Shown here: positions 60,804-64,000 of the stretch, one piece after another
Layout of the letters: each line of letters starts with the position of its first letter
How positions within the stretch are numbered: position 1 is the first letter of the stretch
From: Dryas octopetala
Lineage: Eukaryota; Streptophyta; Magnoliopsida; Rosales; Rosaceae
Assembly: GCA_963921425.1 (NCBI GenBank)
Contig: OY992832.1
Span: forward strand, 14,011,249-14,075,248
Length of the DNA stretch: 64,000 nucleotides
Direction of reading: 5' to 3'
Made by a program: the position numbers and the translations under genes
Notes under the pieces: generated by a model
Seen by the model: only the letters and a program-made list of their open reading frames with translations
What the model was told of the DNA's origin: nothing
The model's database searches: none

Positions 60804-61211
60804 TCTTTGGTCGAAGAATATATATATATTTTTTTCCTTTTTCCACTTTAAAGGAATCAATGGGCTTGTACCTGCGTCACTAGTATCATAAAGAGAAATT
60901 TGAGAGTGGTTCTAACATAGGCTTATTTGTATAGTGAAGGAATAGTGTATCTGTATCAGTTACAGTGAGAGGGTTTCTATTCTAACTATTGATTTTTCCG
61001 AGCTTGATTTCTCAATAACTCTTTCCTCTGCAATCTTCCAAAGTAATGCTTTTGATTGCTTCTTTTATGTAGTTTAAGTAAAAGCAACTAGAAAGCTAAA
61101 TCTGCTTTTGACTTTGCAAATTAAATCTGACAGAGTGAACTTTGAAACTGATGTAAATAAATGTGCAGTTCGACTAAAATTTGCTTTTATCAGATGAACA
61201 GATTTAGAGAT
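60804..61211. other. Convergent 3' ends of kinesin and PnsL3 genes
   Basis: A 408-base tail-to-tail gap. It is AT-rich and contains no exon. The kinesin 3' untranslated region probably occupies the left part and that of PnsL3 the right, so the two transcripts may nearly touch or overlap. Confidence 0.6.
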
Positions 61212-62075
61212 TCATGCCATTCGATCCATGACCTCTTGGAGAACAACTGTTGTGTCTTGATAATATGTTTCAGTCTGAGACAGGTTGCGTTGCTTCACTG
61301 CATCATCAAGCTGTTGACAAATTGGAAAAAGAATGCAACAGTACTTAGACAGCTGCAAAGAACATGAAAGAGAGATTGTGTTCATTTTGATGTTACCTTT
61401 TCGACAGTGTCAAACAATCTGTTGGCAAGGTCAGTGAGAGGTTGCTTCTCATCGACTGGTGCTGCAGAGATAACTTGGTCGAAATCAAAGTACATGAATG
61501 TGGATTTTAGTCCCAGATACTTCTGGACATAGTTCAGTGTATCTTGAGCAATCAAATCCGCCATTGCCAAGAGATCAAAAGCATATTTCTTCAGCCTAAA
61601 CTTCCTCCCTTTGGTTCCAATGTTTGCCATGTAGAGTCCCCTTTTCAGAAAAGAACGAGTCCCCGTCTTCTCATTTGCAATTTCTGCAGCAAAAACATGA
61701 GTGCGAGCAAATAATAGTTTGGTTGAGTCTTGGAAACAATTTAAGGCCTGAAGCTGCAAATGTTGTACACCAAATTGCTCAGTAGAAAAACTTACTGTTT
61801 TCAGCAGAAGGCACAGGCAGAGGGCCATCGAGCCAGAACCCATTGTTGCCCTCAGCAAGAGAGACTTCATTGCAGGAGTTCCCAACAAGTGCAATAGAGG
61901 CAAGGCCTAATGCTAGTCTTCTTGTAGTTTGTAGTGGTTGTTCTTGAAGATCATCTTTTTTCTTGTTTATAAATCCAATAATGCTCGGTCTCTTTCGGGT
62001 TCTTTGAATGCTTGGAAGCCTTGGTATGACTGGCAGTGTTTCAGAGACTCCATTTAAGTTTGCCAAATGAGCCAT
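61212..62075 (-). CDS. PnsL3: Photosynthetic NDH subunit of lumenal location 3 (PsbQ-like)
   Basis: Three exons on the minus strand, 62075-61796, 61683-61397 and 61310-61212, encode 221 residues. The sequence opens MAHLANLNG and has a two-part targeting region: a stroma-directing stretch, then a twin arginine (52-53) before a hydrophobic segment and a VSLA-E cleavage-like site near 74, as expected for Tat import into the thylakoid lumen. The mature part is a PsbQ-type four-helix protein with [47 protein letters not shown] and [12 protein letters not shown]. This matches Arabidopsis PnsL3 (PQL2, At3g01440), a lumenal subunit of the chloroplast NDH-PSI supercomplex that supports cyclic electron flow. 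An in-frame ATG 57 bases upstream would lengthen the N-terminus, but the MAHL start fits the family. Confidence 0.93.
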
Positions 62076-62219
62076 GGAAGAAGAATTGGCTGAGGAAGTG
62101 GAAGTCCTGAGAAAACAGGAGTGGGTTGGCAAGAATCAGTTATATCCGTTTGAAATGTGTAGGCTGCCACTGACCACCAGAAGGATATCCTCACAAGGGT
62201 TAGTTTGGTCATTATACAA

Positions 62220-62245
62220 GGCCCATGCATATATGCATCGGCCCA
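62220..62245. promoter_or_regulatory. Paired site II motifs around a 14-bp palindrome, PnsL3 promoter
   Basis: GGCCCA occurs at 62220-62225 and 62240-62245, around the perfect palindrome ATGCATATATGCAT (62225-62238). Read from the gene's strand these are TGGGCC site II elements, about 145 bases before the PnsL3 start codon. The palindrome carries two RY-type ATGCAT cores. Site II motifs are common before nuclear genes for organelle proteins. Confidence 0.55.
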
Positions 62246-63006
62246 CATGTTGTCATTTTCAAAGCCCATTGGATCTGTCAAAATTGAAAGCCTGTCAAAA
62301 ATTCAGAATCATTTTTTTTCAATGCGTTATAATTTGACACAGACATGGTGGGCTACACAGGCAAGTTGCTATGACTTGTGTGCCAATAACAGGACATATG
62401 GGGTCTGGAAGGAATGAAGGATATGGTTTGGTTCAACTTGAAATGGGTAGTTCCAGAAAACAGAAATACCACTGAGAAAGAGAACTTATTCCATCCTTCC
62501 AATCTGGACTATAAACAATTCCTGGGTTCCTATTTATGTTAGCCATGATATATAATATATAGCACATAATGGAAGAGCGTGAAAGGTAGAAATTGAAGTG
62601 GAGATGGTTTCCAACACCCAATACTACTATTAAAGTTTTATATCAATAGTGTGTGATGTAATATAATATTTTCTTATCAGATGGTCTAATAACATAACAA
62701 TATTATGTTGCTATATAGGAAATACTACACATTTAGTTAAAGGTCAACATAAAAATTTTAAATGTGCGCTTGAAGCCTCATGATAATATATATATCGTGG
62801 AACCGTATATAGAATTGGATAAAGCAAGATCTTATGCAACAAAAATTAAGTACTATGCAGCTAATTAAGAGTGGATCCTCTGCTTATCAGTTCCCATCCT
62901 ATCCTATAATCAATGGCATAACAAAATTAATTATAGGCTAGAAATATGAGAATAAATTAAACAAGCTATACCAATCCCTGTAGAGTGAGTAGTCAGCCCA
63001 AACCTC

Positions 63007-63014
63007 TATATAAG
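63007..63014 (+). promoter_or_regulatory. TATA box of CXXS1
   Basis: TATATAAG lies 72 bases before the CXXS1 start codon at 63079, implying a short leader of about 40 bases. A second TATATATA stretch at about 63060 is too close to the start codon to serve. Confidence 0.6.
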
Positions 63015-63078
63015 TGGCACACCATCTTCCACTGCAACATAAAAGGAGGAGGAGCTATAATATATATAGGAGCAAGAT

Positions 63079-63508
63079 ATGAATGTGCATGAGCAGCAGC
63101 AGCAGCAGCTCAACAAGTCCAGGGTTGTCAAAGTGTATTCAGAAGAACTATGGGATTTCTTTATCACCCAAGCCACCAATCAAGGCTGCCCAGTGAGTTT
63201 TTTTGTTGTTGTGTTTGTTAATTTGCTTCCTCAACATATATTGCAATTTTGGGAACTCTATTATTTATGTACCTAAAGTGATCAATATGGAACTCAATCT
63301 GAAATTCAAAACCTTTGGTTTATTAAAGTAACAGCATGCATGCATGTGAAATTTATGTGTAATTGGTTGTTTAACTTAATTGCAGGTTGTGGTGCATTTT
63401 ACTGCTGCCTGGTGCATGCCCTCTGTGGCCATGAATCCATTCTTTGAGGAATTGGCCTTAACATACCAAGATATTCTCTTTCTCTTGGTGGATGTTGATG
63501 AGGTTAAG
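63079..63508 (+). CDS. CXXS1: Monocysteinic thioredoxin CXXS1, partial (right edge)
   Basis: Two exons are visible, 63079-63192 and 63386-63508, giving the first 79 residues in frame; the rest lies beyond the window. After a Gln-rich start (a CAG run) the thioredoxin fold begins at RVVKVYSEELWDFF, and the active site reads AWCMPS with Cys48 and Ser51. Classical thioredoxins have WCGPC, so the resolving cysteine is replaced by serine. That change defines plant CXXS1 proteins (At1g11530), which show disulfide isomerase rather than reductase activity. The exon boundary before VVVHFTAAWC is conserved in plant h-type thioredoxins. The donor at 63509 is good. No third exon was seen before 64000. 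Confidence 0.87.
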
Positions 63509-64000
63509 GTATATGCTTCTTTTGGAACACTAATTAATTTATATAGTTCAATATGAGGTCATAGGTCTCATAGGTCTGAGGAGTACTCCATTGCCTATGT
63601 AACATACTCTCTTCATGTAGTGGCACCATTAGAAAATAATTTGGATATACCATATGTCTATGCCTGTTTTCAAAGTTTAATATCGTTTCTTTTTTAGAGA
63701 AGCATATTATAATCTTGGTGGGGAATTAAATTAAAATTCTCCACTCCTACAATTAAGGGTTCAAACTCTGATCTGGTGTCAGTGTGTCACATGACTTATT
63801 GTTTTCTATATATTACTATGTCATGGAACACAAGGCTATAGTTTATTTGAAAAGGCTATCTCAAAAGTTATTTTCGTTGGAAACTGGCAAGCATAATTAA
63901 TGAAACATAATGTAAAGGAAAAAAAAAAAACCACCAATACAAATATCAACAACTGCAGACTGCAGTATACACAGGTTCTAGTAACAGGGGATTATATAAC
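63509..64000 (+). other. CXXS1 intron 2, running off the window
   Basis: AT-rich sequence after the second donor of CXXS1. The expected continuation of the thioredoxin fold (the cis-proline MPTF segment) is not present, so the third exon must lie to the right of position 64000. Confidence 0.6.

Larger units (their letters stand above)
62076..63078. other. Divergent gap PnsL3 to CXXS1
   Basis: About 1 kb between oppositely directed genes. The left 300 bases are the PnsL3 promoter, with site II motifs and a palindrome listed separately. The right 100 bases are the CXXS1 promoter with a TATA box. Between lies AT-rich DNA with no exon. Confidence 0.6.

Overview
The window is nuclear DNA from a core eudicot plant. 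The genes carry many short GT-AG introns, the intergenic DNA is AT-rich, microsatellites are common, and short inverted-repeat transposons (MITEs) fill the gaps. The style of repeats and protein sequences fits a woody rosid, perhaps Rosaceae (Prunus-like). That placement is inference. Eleven protein-coding genes were assembled by hand. In ten the coding exons close in frame from ATG to stop, and the eleventh runs off the right edge.

Left to right: a calcium/calmodulin-regulated receptor-like kinase (CRLK1-like, +, 2868-6793); plastid ribosomal protein L24 (+, 7743-10117); a DFR/anthocyanidin-reductase-like NADPH reductase (+, 11662-15444); a one-finger C2H2 protein (-, 18259-20274); histone H2A (+, 25751-26819); the ribosome-biogenesis factor UTP11 (-, 28691-32426); a class I formin (FH5-like, -, 35363-41043); a class VI HSP20-like protein (+, 46939-48206); a C-terminal-motor kinesin-14 (ATK/KATC type, +, 55314-60803); the lumenal chloroplast NDH subunit PnsL3 (-, 61212-62075); and the first two exons of a monocysteinic thioredoxin CXXS1 (+, from 63079).

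Seven of these (CRLK1, RPL24, C2H2, H2A, FH5, HSP20-VI, ATK3) occur, as I recall, in the same order in Arabidopsis around At5g54590-At5g54670. The window therefore looks like an ancient collinear block into which the reductase and UTP11 are interpolated, followed by PnsL3 and CXXS1. The genes do not form one pathway. Themes are plastid function (RPL24, PnsL3), cytoskeleton and division (FH5, kinesin-14), chromatin and ribosome production (H2A, UTP11), and stress or redox (CRLK1, HSP20, CXXS1).

The long gaps (20.3-25.7, 26.8-28.7, 33-35.3, 41.1-46.9 and 48.2-55.3 kb) hold the accessory DNA. It includes three hAT-type non-autonomous elements with perfect 8-bp target duplications, a Mutator-like MITE with a 9-bp duplication, nested inverted-repeat elements, an 866-bp element flanked by AAGGCAT, decayed LTR-derived scraps, and a 5'-truncated LINE in a formin intron bounded by an unusually long direct repeat. 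Regulatory features of note are two minimal upstream ORFs before CRLK1, a repeated 12-mer before RPL24, site II and telo-box motifs before UTP11, paired site II motifs around a palindrome before PnsL3, and a plant histone octamer before H2A. I found no clearly new multi-gene system.
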